A stretch of 64,000 bases of DNA from Achromobacter mucicolens. GTDB lineage: Bacteria; Pseudomonadota; Gammaproteobacteria; Burkholderiales; Burkholderiaceae_B. Positions within the stretch are counted from its first letter, which is position 1; each line of letters starts with the position of its first letter. Below the pieces are notes generated by a model, which saw only the letters and a program-made list of their open reading frames with translations, was not told the DNA's origin and did not search any database. Made by a program: the position numbers and the translations under genes. This document shows, piece by piece, positions 1 through 10,277 of the stretch. Location: the NCBI RefSeq assembly GCF_902859725.1, contig NZ_CADIJP010000005.1:248001-312000 (forward strand). The letters are read 5' to 3'.

Positions 1-439
1 CGAAAGTCACGCTGCGGTAATCCACGCGGGCGCCTGCATTGCGGCCGCGAAACCGCTCCAGCGCCATCGGGATCAGCCGCTGCCCGAAACTGGCGCTGGC
101 CACGATCTTCAGCATCCCCGCGCCCGACTGGCCGAGGCTGGCGGCCAGGTCATTCACCCGCTGAATGCCGCCATACACCTGCTCGACCTCGGCATACAGG
201 CGCCGGGCTTCGGCGGAGGGCGACAGCCGGCTCTTGACCCGCTCGAACAACCGGTAGCCCAGGCGGCTTTCCGTCAGCGCCAGCACCCGGCTCACCGCCG
301 GCTGCGACACATGCAGCATGCGCCCCGCCCCGCTGATCGAACCGGCCATCATGATCGCCCGGAATACCTCGATCTGACGCAGGTTCAGTGGCCTTCCGGC
401 GCTGGGGCCGACTTCGTCGGCATACGCATCCGCATCCAT
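1..439 (-). CDS. LysR-family transcriptional regulator (N-terminal part, cut by window edge)
   Basis: Reading the minus strand from ATG at 439 gives 146 codons open to the window edge, so only the N-terminal half is visible. A winged helix-turn-helix occupies about residues 18-77, with the LysR signature LNLRQIEVFRAIM and the recognition-helix segment VSQPAVSRVL, followed by the start of the effector-binding domain. It diverges from the Bug receptor gene at 559 across a 119-bp gap, the usual position for a LysR protein controlling the neighbouring operon. The effector is unknown; substrates of the D-amino-acid genes next to it are the natural guess. Confidence 0.88.
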   Translation of the reverse strand, partial: MDADAYADEVGPSAGRPLNLRQIEVFRAIMMAGSISGAGRMLHVSQPAVSRVLALTESRLGYRLFERVKSRLSPSAEARRLYAEVEQVYGGIQRVNDLAASLGQSGAGMLKIVASASFGQRLIPMALERFRGRNAGARVDYRSVTF

Positions 440-558
440 TTTTTTCCCCTTTTCCGATAACGGGGGATTATAGGTTTGAGACATTTTTCGATGACGCAGC
501 GCCGCATGCCCAGGTGTAATCTGCCCGCTCCACAAAACAAAACCAGGGGAAATCCATC

Positions 559-1536
559 ATGCGCAGCACGCTCCTTCGCAGTCTTTCCATGGCGGCGCTC
601 AACGTCGCCTTCATCGGCGCCGCCTCGGCCGCCGGCTATCCCGACAAGCCCATCACCTTCGTGGTTCCGTCCGCCGCCGGCGGATCGCCGGACGTGCTGT
701 CGCGCCTGATCACGACCCAGATGGCCCGCGACACCGGCGCCACGATGGTCGTCGAGAACCGCCCCGGCGCGGCCGGCAACATCGGCATCGCGCTCATCAA
801 GCGCGCCGCCCCGGACGGCTATACCGTCGGCTACGGCAACATCAACACGCTGGCGGTCAACCGCTCGCTCTTCAAGCGCCTGCCGTACGACGTGGACAAG
901 GACCTGACGCCGGTCGCGCACATGTTCGACCTCTACAACGCGCTGATCGTGCCGGCCGAATCGCCCATCAAGAGCGTGCAGGACCTGATCGACCGCGCCC
1001 GCAACGAGCCGGGCCGCCTGTCGTACGGCGCCTCGGGCGTGGGCACCACGGGCCACATGGGCGGCGAGCTGTTCAAAAGCATGGCCAAGCTGGACGTGAT
1101 GTTCATCCCCTATAACGGCGGCCCCGCAGCCATCCAGGATCTGCTTGGCGGCCGCCTGGACTACCTGTTCGTCAACACCTCGGAAGCCGCACCGCTCGTC
1201 AAGAGCGGCAAGGTCCGCGCCATCGGCGTCAGCAGCCTGAAGCGCCTGTCGCTGATGCCCGACGTGCCGACGCTGGACGAATCCGGCCTGAAGGGTTACG
1301 AGACGGTCGCCTGGGGTGGCGTCGTGGCGCCCAAGGGCACGCCCGATGACGTGGTCGCCACGCTGAACGCCGCCATCCAGAAGGCGCTGCAGGCGCCGGA
1401 AGTGCGCCAGGGCCTGGCCACGCTGGGCGCCGAACCGGCATCCGGCTCGCCCGCCGAGTTCAAGCAGCTGATCGATCGCGAAACCGCCAAGTGGCAGCAG
1501 ATCATCGACAACGCCGGCATCGAAAAACTCGACTGA
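559..1536 (+). CDS. Bug-family (TctC-like) periplasmic solute receptor
   Basis: A 325-residue protein of standard Bug length. A signal peptide ends near residue 24 (ASAAGYPDKP), followed by the family opening KPITFVVPSAAGGSPD, the VVENRPGAAGNIG segment and APDGYT. Bug proteins are extracytoplasmic receptors of tripartite tricarboxylate-type transport, but most copies in Bordetella-like genomes are orphans without TctA/TctB, as here. Known ligands of the family include carboxylates and amino acids. It is the first gene of a tight three-gene unit with a D-aminoacylase 9 bp downstream, which suggests an N-acyl or D-amino acid ligand (inference). A GGGGAAA Shine-Dalgarno lies just upstream. Confidence 0.93.
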   Translation: MRSTLLRSLSMAALNVAFIGAASAAGYPDKPITFVVPSAAGGSPDVLSRLITTQMARDTGATMVVENRPGAAGNIGIALIKRAAPDGYTVGYGNINTLAVNRSLFKRLPYDVDKDLTPVAHMFDLYNALIVPAESPIKSVQDLIDRARNEPGRLSYGASGVGTTGHMGGELFKSMAKLDVMFIPYNGGPAAIQDLLGGRLDYLFVNTSEAAPLVKSGKVRAIGVSSLKRLSLMPDVPTLDESGLKGYETVAWGGVVAPKGTPDDVVATLNAAIQKALQAPEVRQGLATLGAEPASGSPAEFKQLIDRETAKWQQIIDNAGIEKLD

Positions 1537-1545
1537 GCATTCTCC

Positions 1546-2997
1546 ATGACGGCAGACACCTTGCAGGCTGACTTCATCGTCGCGGGCGCCACGCTCATCG
1601 ACGGATCGGGCGGGCCCGCCACCGGCGGCGACCTGGCCGTGCGCGGCGGGCGCATTGCGGCAGTGGGCCGCTTTGCCCACCCCGCCGGCGCGCCGGTCAT
1701 CGATGGCCGGGGCCTGGTCCTGGCGCCGGGCTTCATCGACTCGCACACCCACGATGACGGGTATCTGCTGGCGCATCCCGACATGCTGCCCAAGGTGTCG
1801 CAAGGCATCACGACCGTCGTCACCGGCAACTGCGGGATCAGCCTGGCGCCGCTGGCCCGCACGCAGATCCCGCAGCCGCTGGACCTGCTGGGGCCGCCGT
1901 CGCTCTTTCGCTTTGGCACCTTCCGGTCATGGATGGACGCGCTGCGCGACACGCCCGCCGCGGTCAACGTGATTCCGCTGGTGGGTCACACCACCTTGCG
2001 CGTCGCCGTCATGGACGACACGTCGCGCGCGGCCAATAGCGCCGAGCGGGCCGCCATGCGCGGACTCATGCAGGAAGCGCTGGACGCCGGCGCATTCGGC
2101 GTGTCCACCGGCACCTTCTATCCGCCGGCCAGCGCCGCGCCCACGGACGAGATCGTCGACGTGTGCCAGCCGCTGCGCGGCCGCGCCGGCATCTATGCCA
2201 CCCACCTGCGCGACGAGGCCGATCACATCGTGCCGGCCATCGAAGAGGCGCTGCACATCGGACGCGAAATCGATTGCCGCGTCGTCTTCTCGCACCACAA
2301 GCTGGCGGGCGAACGCAACCACGGGCGCACCCGCGAAACGCTGGACCTCATCAGCCGCGCCGCGGCCTCGCAGCCCGTCTGCCTGGACTGCCACCCCTAC
2401 CCCGCCACCTCCACCATGTTGCGGCTCGATCGCGCGCGACTTGCCAGCCGGACGATGATTACCTGGTCCAAGGGCTACCCCGAGGCGACGGGCCGCGACT
2501 TCAGCGAGGTGATGGCCGAACTGGGCCTGGACGACGAGGCCGCCGTGGCCCGCCTGGCCCCAGCCGGCGCCATCTACTTCCTGATGGATCCCGCCGACGT
2601 CAACCGCATCTTTGCCCATCCGCTGACCATGGTCGGCTCGGACGGGTTGCCTTTTGACCCCCATCCGCACCCCCGCCAATGGGGCACCTTCACCAACGTC
2701 CTGCGCACGATGGTGCGCGAGCAGAACCTGTTGTCCCTGGAATCGGCCATCCACAAGATGACGGGGTTGGCCGCCGACCAGTACGGCGTGGCCGGGCGCG
2801 GCCTGCTACGGGAGGGGTATCATGCTGACCTGGTGCTGTTCGATCCCGCCACCGTCACCGACGTGGCCACTTTTTCAGCGCCCATTCAGGCAAGCCGGGG
2901 CATCCACGCCGTGTGGGTCAACGGCAGGCAGGTCTGGGACGGGGAACGGACGGGCGCCGAACGCCCGGGCCAGGTCCTGTCGCCCGGTCAAGCATGA
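1546..2997 (+). CDS. N-acyl-D-amino-acid deacylase (D-aminoacylase family amidohydrolase)
   Basis: A 483-residue metal-dependent amidohydrolase matching the D-aminoacylase family in length. The N-terminal beta-sandwich piece (VAGATLIDGSGGPA) is followed by the metal-binding motif GFIDSHTHDD at about residue 61, the family hallmark TTVVTGNCGIS at about 88, FSHHKLAG with a metal-ligand histidine, and VGSDGLPFDPHPHPR near residue 365 carrying the catalytic aspartate region. The family releases free D-amino acids from N-acyl forms, or hydrolyses related D-amino-acid amides. It sits 9 bp after a Bug receptor gene and 16 bp before a racemase-family gene, so they are very probably co-transcribed. 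Confidence 0.9.
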   Translation: MTADTLQADFIVAGATLIDGSGGPATGGDLAVRGGRIAAVGRFAHPAGAPVIDGRGLVLAPGFIDSHTHDDGYLLAHPDMLPKVSQGITTVVTGNCGISLAPLARTQIPQPLDLLGPPSLFRFGTFRSWMDALRDTPAAVNVIPLVGHTTLRVAVMDDTSRAANSAERAAMRGLMQEALDAGAFGVSTGTFYPPASAAPTDEIVDVCQPLRGRAGIYATHLRDEADHIVPAIEEALHIGREIDCRVVFSHHKLAGERNHGRTRETLDLISRAAASQPVCLDCHPYPATSTMLRLDRARLASRTMITWSKGYPEATGRDFSEVMAELGLDDEAAVARLAPAGAIYFLMDPADVNRIFAHPLTMVGSDGLPFDPHPHPRQWGTFTNVLRTMVREQNLLSLESAIHKMTGLAADQYGVAGRGLLREGYHADLVLFDPATVTDVATFSAPIQASRGIHAVWVNGRQVWDGERTGAERPGQVLSPGQA

Positions 2998-3013
2998 GCA
3001 CGGAGTACATAAA

Positions 3014-3757
3014 GTGAAGACGTTTTCCCAGGGCTGCTACCTGGGTGTTTTGGGCGGAATGGGGCCCATGGCCGGCGCGGCCTTTGCCCTCCGCCTGGCG
3101 GCGCTGACGCCTGCCACGGTTGACCAGCAACACATCCCCACCCTGCTGCGCAACGATCCGCGCATTCCCGACCGATCCAGCGCCTACATGGCCGGCGGCG
3201 AAAACCCGCTGCCCCACATGGTCGACGGCGTGCGCTTCCTTGAACAGGCCGGCGCCCAGCTCATTGCCATCCCGTGCAACACCGCCCACCTGTGGTTCGA
3301 CGAGATCGCCGCGTCCACCGGCCTGCCGGTCCTGCACATCATCGAAGCGGTCATCGAAGACCTGCGCCGTCTGGGCCTGCCCCGCGGCCGCATCGGCCTG
3401 ATGGGCACCGCCGCCACGCTAAAGCTTGGCCTGTACCAGCGGCACCTCGAAGCCCAGGGCTACGAGTGCATCGTGCCTGACGACGACGAAGTCGAACGCT
3501 TCTGCATGGGCTCGATCCGCGCGGTCAAGGGCAACCAGCTCGAAGACGCCTTCGCCCCCGCCGCCGAGTGCATCGCCCGCCTGAAGGCGCGCGGCGCCGA
3601 CGCCGTCGTCCTGGGCTGCACGGAACTGCCCCTGGCGGTGCCGCACGCCCTGCGCCCCAGCCTGGGCGTGACCCTCACGGACTCCATCGACGCCCTCGCG
3701 CGCGCCGCCATTGCCCACTACCAGGCCGACCAGCCCGCGGAACGGATCGCCGCGTAA
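3014..3757 (+). CDS. Aspartate/glutamate racemase family protein
   Basis: A 247-residue protein with the two-cysteine racemase architecture: GVLGGMGPMA near the N-terminus, AIPCNTAH with catalytic Cys88, and VVLGCTELPL with Cys202. The GTG at 3014 is chosen because GGAG lies 8 bp upstream; the frame is open further upstream but runs through the preceding gene. Family members racemise aspartate, glutamate or hydantoins. Together with the D-aminoacylase and receptor upstream it would complete a route from N-acyl-D-amino acid to an L-amino acid (inference). Aspartate racemase is more likely than MurI, because cell-wall murI is not normally found in such an operon. Confidence 0.88.
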   Translation: MKTFSQGCYLGVLGGMGPMAGAAFALRLAALTPATVDQQHIPTLLRNDPRIPDRSSAYMAGGENPLPHMVDGVRFLEQAGAQLIAIPCNTAHLWFDEIAASTGLPVLHIIEAVIEDLRRLGLPRGRIGLMGTAATLKLGLYQRHLEAQGYECIVPDDDEVERFCMGSIRAVKGNQLEDAFAPAAECIARLKARGADAVVLGCTELPLAVPHALRPSLGVTLTDSIDALARAAIAHYQADQPAERIAA

Positions 3758-3764
3758 GGGCAGC

Positions 3765-3792
3765 AAAAAAAAGGCGCATCTTTCGATGCGCC
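3765..3792 (-). terminator. Rho-independent terminator of the liv operon
   Basis: An 8-bp perfect stem (GGCGCATC and GATGCGCC) with a 4-nt loop. On the minus strand it is followed by eight T residues (A8 at 3765-3772 on the plus strand). It ends the livF end of the operon and may also insulate the converging racemase gene. Confidence 0.88.
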
Positions 3793-3814
3793 CACTTCCT
3801 TCGCGGGGAAGAGG

Positions 3815-4515
<701 letters not shown>

Positions 4516-4519
<4 letters not shown>

Positions 4520-5279
4520 TCCTCCCCCAGATACGCCTTGATGACGCGCTCGTCGTTGCGCACCTGATCGGGGGTGCCGGTCGTGATGGGCTTGCCGTGT
4601 TCCATGACCAGAATCCGGTCCGAAATGCCCATGATGAGGCTCATGTCGTGCTCGATCAGCAGCACCGCGACGCCGAATTCGCGCCGCAGCTGGTCGATGA
4701 GCGATTGCAGGTCGCGCTTTTCCTGCGGATTCAGACCCGCCGCGGGTTCGTCCAGCATCAGGAGGCGCGGCTTGGTGATCATGCAACGCGCGATCTCCAG
4801 GCGCCGCTGGTGGCCGTAGGCCAGATTGCCGGCTTCGCGGTTGGCGAATTCTCGCAAGCCCATGAAGTCCAGCCACTGCGCCGCGCGGGACAGAGCCTCG
4901 GATTCGGACTGGCGATAGCCCTTAGTCTTGAGCAGGCCCGGCAACAGGCGCGATTCGACCTGCGTGTGCTGCGCAACCAGCAGGTTTTCCAGCACCGTGA
5001 GCTGCTTGAACAGGCGCACGTTCTGGAACGTGCGCACCAGGCCGTGGCGCGCCACCTTGTGGCTGGCAAGACCCGTGATGGGCTTGCCGTCCATGATGAT
5101 CTCGCCGGCGGTGGGCGCGTAGAACCCGCCCACGCAGTTGAAGACCGTGGTCTTGCCGGCGCCGTTCGGGCCGATGATGGCAAAGACCTCGTCGGTCATG
5201 ACCTCGAAACCCACGCTATCGACGGCCAGGAGGCCGCCGAACCGCATGGTCAGGCCGGATACTTTCAGCAATGCCTCGC

Positions 5280-5283
<4 letters not shown>
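4516..5283 (-). CDS. livG: Branched-chain amino acid ABC transporter ATPase LivG
   Basis: A 255-residue ATPase with Walker [14 protein letters not shown], the LivG-type signature region [14 protein letters not shown] (the canonical LSGGQ is replaced, as usual in LivG) and Walker [14 protein letters not shown]. It starts with an ATGA overlap on livM and ends with an ATGA overlap on livF, so the three are translated in series. It pairs with LivF on the cytoplasmic face of the LivH/LivM channel. Confidence 0.95.
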
Positions 5284-6514
<1,231 letters not shown>

Positions 6515-6515
<1 letters not shown>

Positions 6516-7441
6516 CAGACTTTTTCCACCTCAGGTTTGCCCAGCAGCCCGGTGGGACGGAATAGCAGAATCAGGACCAGCAGCGAGAACGCCACGATGT
6601 CCTTGTACTGCGACGAGATGTACGCGGCCGCGAAGGTCTCGGCCAGGCCCAGCAGCACACCGCCCAGCATCGCGCCAGGAATGCTGCCGATACCGCCCAG
6701 CACCGCCGCCGTGAAGGCCTTGATGCCCGCCAGAAAGCCGATGAAGGGATTGAGCTTGCCGATGGTGATGGCGATCAGCACGCCGCCCACCGCCGCCAGG
6801 ATCGCACCCATCACGAACGTGAACGAGATCACGCGGTTGGTGTCGATGCCCAGCAGATTGGCCATGTGCATGTCCTGCGAGCAGGCGCGCGAGGCACGGC
6901 CCATGCGGGAGTACTTGATGAATAGCGTCAGCCCGATCATCAGCACCACGGTGACCACGATGATCATGATGCGCGAATACGGCACCGTCACGTCGAAGTC
7001 CGATCCCATGTGGAACTGCACGGCGCCGGATACCAGCGAAGGCACGGCCATGTCGCGCGCACCCTGCCCCAGAGCCACCCAGTTCTGCAGAAAGATCGAC
7101 ATCCCGATGGCGGAGATCAGCGCCACCAGCCGGGGGCTGCCGCGCACCGGACGATACGCCACGCGCTCGACCGAAAAGCCGTAGATGCCGGTGACCGTGA
7201 TGGCCACGAGCAGCATGGCCGCAATGATGAACGGGGTCGGCAATCCGCTATTGGTGCCGATGGCCGTCAAGGTGACCAGGCCCACATAGGCGCCGATCAT
7301 ATAGATTTCGCCGTGGGCGAAGTTGATCATACCGATGATGCCGTAGACCATTGTGTAGCCGATGGCGATCAACGCATAGATCGCTCCCAGGGACAATCCG
7401 TTGAAGAATTGCTGGGTCAGTTGGGGTATGAGATCAGACAT
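6515..7441 (-). CDS. livH: Branched-chain amino acid ABC transporter permease LivH
   Basis: A 308-residue membrane protein with about eight hydrophobic segments and the LivH hallmark [31 protein letters not shown] near the N-terminus. The coupling loop around [20 protein letters not shown] is in its expected central place. It is preceded, after 191 bp containing a stem-loop, by the receptor gene on the same strand, so the operon order is receptor-livH-livM-livG-livF. Confidence 0.95.
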
Positions 7442-7602
7442 GATTCTATTGCTCCAAACGGTTCCGGCCCCGGTAGAGAGACCCGGAGCCGGAAACCTGG
7501 GCGTATTTTATAAGGGCCTGTCGTCGCCGCCTTGCCGGCCGCACAGCGCTTTTGGCGCATCGCTACGCGGATTTCGGCAAGACGGAGACGGCAGGCCCTA
7601 CA

Positions 7603-7621
7603 CGCCGGCAACACGCCGGCG
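7603..7621 (-). other. Intercistronic stem-loop between liv receptor gene and livH
   Basis: A 7-bp perfect stem (CGCCGGC and GCCGGCG) with a 5-nt loop lies 11 bp beyond the receptor stop codon, inside the 191-bp gap before livH. No T tract follows on the minus strand, so it is more likely an mRNA 3'-end stabiliser or partial attenuator than a full terminator. Confidence 0.6.
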
Positions 7622-7632
7622 GGATCGCGAGT

Positions 7633-8748
7633 TTACAGCTGGGTCTTCTTTCCGTCCTTGTCCCATTTATAGACAGCGAACTCGAAGTCCTTCAGATCGC
7701 CCTTGGCATCGTATTCAACTTTGCCGATGCCGGTATTGAAGGTGGTCTTGTGCATGTAGTCGGCAACCTTGGCGGGATCTTCGCCGACGGCGTTGATGCT
7801 GTCGGCCAGGATCTGGACCGCGGCGTAGGCCGGCATCTGGAAGGCGCCGTCCGGATCGCGCTTGGCGTCCTTGAAGGCCTTGACGATGCTTTCGTTGCCC
7901 GGCAGCTTGGTGAAGTCAGCGGGCAGCGTCACGAGCAGGCCTTCGATGGCCGGACCGGCGATTGCCACCAGGTCCTGGTTGGCCGTGCCTTCCGGACCCA
8001 TGAACTGGACCTTCAGGCCCTGTTCACGCGACTGGCGCAGCAACAGGCCGAGCTCGGGGTGGTAGCCGCCGAAGTACACCAGATCGACACCAGCCGACTT
8101 GAGCTTGGTGATGATGGCCGAGTAGTCGCTGTCGCCGACGTTGATGCCTTCGAACAGCGCGACGTTGACGTTCTGCTTGGCCAGGGCGTCCTTGACCTGC
8201 GTGGCCACGCCCGAACCGTAGGTCTGCTTGTCATGCAGCACGGCGACCTTCTGGGGCTTGAGCGTCTTGGCGATGTAGCTGGCGGCGTACGGACCTTGCT
8301 GGTCGTCGCGGCCGATCGTGCGGAAGAAGAAATGCGGCTTGATGGTGTCGGTGACCAGGGGCGACGTGGCGCCCGGGGTGATGCCGACAATGCCCTCTTC
8401 CTCGTAGACCTTCACGGCGGCAACCGTGACGCCCGAGCACGCATGGGCCACGGCGAACTTGGCGCCGGAGTTGACCACGCGGTTGGCGGCAGGCACGGCC
8501 TGCTTGGGTTCGCAGCCGTCGTCGATCAGGATGGGTTCGAGCTTCTTGCCCTTGACGCCGCCCTTGGCATTGATGGTTTCGATGGCGGTCAGCGCGCCGG
8601 CCTGGATCTGGTCGCCGTATTGCGTGTTGGGACCGGTCATGGGCTGGGGAATGCCGATCTTGATCGTGTCGGCGGCGTGCGCGGCGCCAGCCAAGGCAAG
8701 TGCCCCAAGCGCCATGGCTACCGGGGTAAGGCGATTCAGAAACTTCAT
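7633..8748 (-). CDS. Branched-chain amino acid ABC transporter substrate-binding protein (LivK/LivJ type)
   Basis: A 371-residue periplasmic receptor. ATG at 8748 is chosen over the longer open frame because GGAG lies upstream and it gives a proper signal peptide (KFLNRLTP, hydrophobic core, AHAAD). Mature-domain motifs are IKIGIPQPMTG, TLNINAKGG-type INAKGGVKGKKLE, DDGCEPKQAVPAANRVV, TIGRDDQQGPYAA and GYHPELGLLLRQ, all standard for the Leu/Ile/Val receptor family. It heads the liv operon. A close paralogue lies at 14899-16026. Confidence 0.94.
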   Translation of the reverse strand: MKFLNRLTPVAMALGALALAGAAHAADTIKIGIPQPMTGPNTQYGDQIQAGALTAIETINAKGGVKGKKLEPILIDDGCEPKQAVPAANRVVNSGAKFAVAHACSGVTVAAVKVYEEEGIVGITPGATSPLVTDTIKPHFFFRTIGRDDQQGPYAASYIAKTLKPQKVAVLHDKQTYGSGVATQVKDALAKQNVNVALFEGINVGDSDYSAIITKLKSAGVDLVYFGGYHPELGLLLRQSREQGLKVQFMGPEGTANQDLVAIAGPAIEGLLVTLPADFTKLPGNESIVKAFKDAKRDPDGAFQMPAYAAVQILADSINAVGEDPAKVADYMHKTTFNTGIGKVEYDAKGDLKDFEFAVYKWDKDGKKTQL

Positions 8749-9133
8749 GCGGAGTTCTCCAGCGAGGTTTTGAGCGGCTCTGTCCAACACGGTTTATCGG
8801 GAGAGTACCCCTTTGTCCGCATTGCCCGTCGCCGGCTTCTTGGGCAAAAACACGGTGTGGCCGGTATTCTGAAAGCAAGCCGTCATACTGTCACTGCGTG
8901 TAATCCCCAATATTTCATGCGCGGCATTTAATCGTGACGCATAGGCCGCGTAAAGGCGTGAAATCAATGAAGAAATCGCAATTCCGGCCGCAAAGTTGGC
9001 TGGCGTTTCGCTGGGATTTATGCTTGCCGATTTATATGAAAAATCATTAATACGGCGTTTAATCGCATATTTAAATACAGTCCTTACGCAGGACTTACTA
9101 AAACCCCTTCAATTAATGCTCGCCGCCATTAAT
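8749..9133. other. Intergenic region upstream of the liv operon, AT-rich in its distal half
   Basis: No convincing gene is visible between the liv receptor start and the terminator of the transporter gene at 9201. The part at about 9025-9135 is strikingly AT-rich for this genome (repeated TTTAAT, ATTTAAAT, ATTAAT tracts). It contains the perfect inverted repeat AGTCCT-TACGC-AGGACT at 9079-9095. It presumably holds the liv operon promoter and regulator sites. An 88-codon open frame from 8996 runs into the tail of the opposite gene and shows no family features. Confidence 0.5.
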
Positions 9134-9175
9134 AAAACCGCGCGTCCTGCGCTGCAGGCAGCGAGGAACGCGCGG
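9134..9175 (-). terminator. Terminator of the VUT-family transporter gene
   Basis: A long hairpin: CCGCGCGT at 9138 pairs with ACGCGCGG ending at 9175, with further inner pairing (CCTGCGCTG against CAGCGAGG). On the minus strand it is followed by TTTTATTAAT. It lies 25 bp beyond the stop codon of the gene at 9201. Confidence 0.72.
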
Positions 9176-9200
9176 CTTCAAGGGCAAAAACGGGGGGGAA

Positions 9201-9755
9201 TCAGGCGTTCGCGGGTCTTGCCAGATTCCACATCAATGCCCGGAACGGCGCCAGCATGCTGATATTGACGACCAGCTTGATGGCCAGGTCGCCCAGCATC
9301 CACGTTACCCAGGGCGCGCCGGTGGCCGCGAAAGCCACGCTGAAGAACACGGCCGTATCCAGGATGGCGCCCAGCACGCCCGACGCCAGCGGCGCGCGCC
9401 ACCAACGCTGGTCGCGCAGGCGGTCGAACACCTGGATGTCCACGAGCTGCGCACATATATAGGCCAATCCCGACGCCAGCGCGATGCGGGGCGACGCCAC
9501 CCACACCGACACCGCGAGCGCGGCGGCAAAGCCGAACCACACCACACGCCGGGCCGCGGCGGGACCAAAGCGGCGGTTCAGGACGTCGGTGACAAGGAAC
9601 GCCACCGGGTAGGACAGCCCGCCCCACGTGAGCCAATCGTTAAGCGGCACCTGCACCAGGATGTTGGAGCCAACCACCACGGCCAGCATGCACAGCACCG
9701 AGATGCCGAACTGCAGGCGGGTCATGACGGGAAAGCGCGCGGCGGTCGTGGTCAT
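9201..9755 (-). CDS. VUT-family (YhhQ-like) membrane protein, probable queuosine-precursor transporter
   Basis: A 184-residue protein with about five to six hydrophobic segments. Family features are the N-terminal helix LQFGISVLCMLAVVVGSNIL, LSYPVAFLVTDVLNRRFG (the conserved TDVLNRxxG of this family) and the central AYICAQLVDIQVFDRLR. The family imports 7-deazaguanine precursors of queuosine. ATG at 9755 is chosen because GGAG lies upstream; a second ATG at 9725 would remove ten residues. It is somewhat shorter than E. coli YhhQ. It stands alone between the liv and ugp blocks. Confidence 0.82.
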   Translation of the reverse strand: MTTTAARFPVMTRLQFGISVLCMLAVVVGSNILVQVPLNDWLTWGGLSYPVAFLVTDVLNRRFGPAAARRVVWFGFAAALAVSVWVASPRIALASGLAYICAQLVDIQVFDRLRDQRWWRAPLASGVLGAILDTAVFFSVAFAATGAPWVTWMLGDLAIKLVVNISMLAPFRALMWNLARPANA

Positions 9756-10277
9756 CGCGCGCACTCCGGCGCCAACCGTGGCTGACGGCGACCGCCCGCC
9801 GAACGGCCGTTCACGGCCCCTTCTTGCCCACATTGACGTGTCCTGGCCACAACACCTGGCATGTTCCGAGTCGCGGCCGCGAACACGCCACGCGCGATGC
9901 GCGCGGACCGTTCGGCAAAGGCGCGCGCGAAGCGCGTCCCGCATGGTCGCGGCGCCCGCGCATCCTGGTTAATGTCAATGACATGAACGCCCCTGGCGGC
10001 GCATACTCTCTGCGGGCCTGCCGCGAGGCCCGCGCGGCCGTCCCGCAGCCATCGCCAATGAACGCAATCGAAAGTTCGTTTTCCATAGGCGGCGATTGTA
10101 AACGGTCGGCTCCCTGCACAAGGAATCGCAAAATGTTCGTTCGCGCCTAAAACGCGCAATTTGACAGGCGTTTGTAGGGATGTGAAAGTCACGGTTTTGT
10201 CACAAACAATTCATAAGGTGTCGTGTTTCATGCGGCCGGACAACCCGTTCGCAACACGCCCAACTGGAGAACCCTTT
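9756..10277. other. Long divergent intergenic region between the VUT transporter and ugpB
   Basis: 522 bp without a convincing gene. Open frames of about 108 codons (9824-10150, plus) and 146 codons (9752-10192, minus) have Arg/Pro/Ala-rich composition and no recognisable family, so I treat them as chance. The region contains a perfect inverted repeat ATGTCA-A-TGACAT at 9972-9984 and, nearer ugpB, the Pho-box-like array at 10186-10214. Confidence 0.5.
10186..10214 (+). promoter_or_regulatory. Pho-box-like array (three units at 11-bp period) upstream of ugpB
   Basis: Three 7-bp units, AAGTCAC (10186-10192), TTGTCAC (10197-10203) and AATTCAT (10208-10214), are separated by 4-bp A/T- or G/T-rich spacers, so the TCAC/TCAC/TCAT cores recur every 11 bp. 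This matches the architecture of PhoB sites (CTGTCAT units with 4-bp spacers). In enteric bacteria the ugp operon belongs to the Pho regulon. The array ends 63 bp before the ugpB start codon, a position suited to activating its promoter. Confidence 0.68.

Noticed and set aside
8996-9262. An 88-codon plus-strand frame after the AT-rich island
   Set aside because: Its second half is antisense to the VUT transporter gene and terminator; no Shine-Dalgarno and no family resemblance.
9824-10150. A 108-codon plus-strand frame and a 146-codon minus-strand frame (9752-10192) in the gap before ugpB
   Set aside because: Arg/Pro/Ala-rich with no domain or ribosome site; the minus one overlaps the Pho-box-like array. 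Conservation would be needed to accept either.
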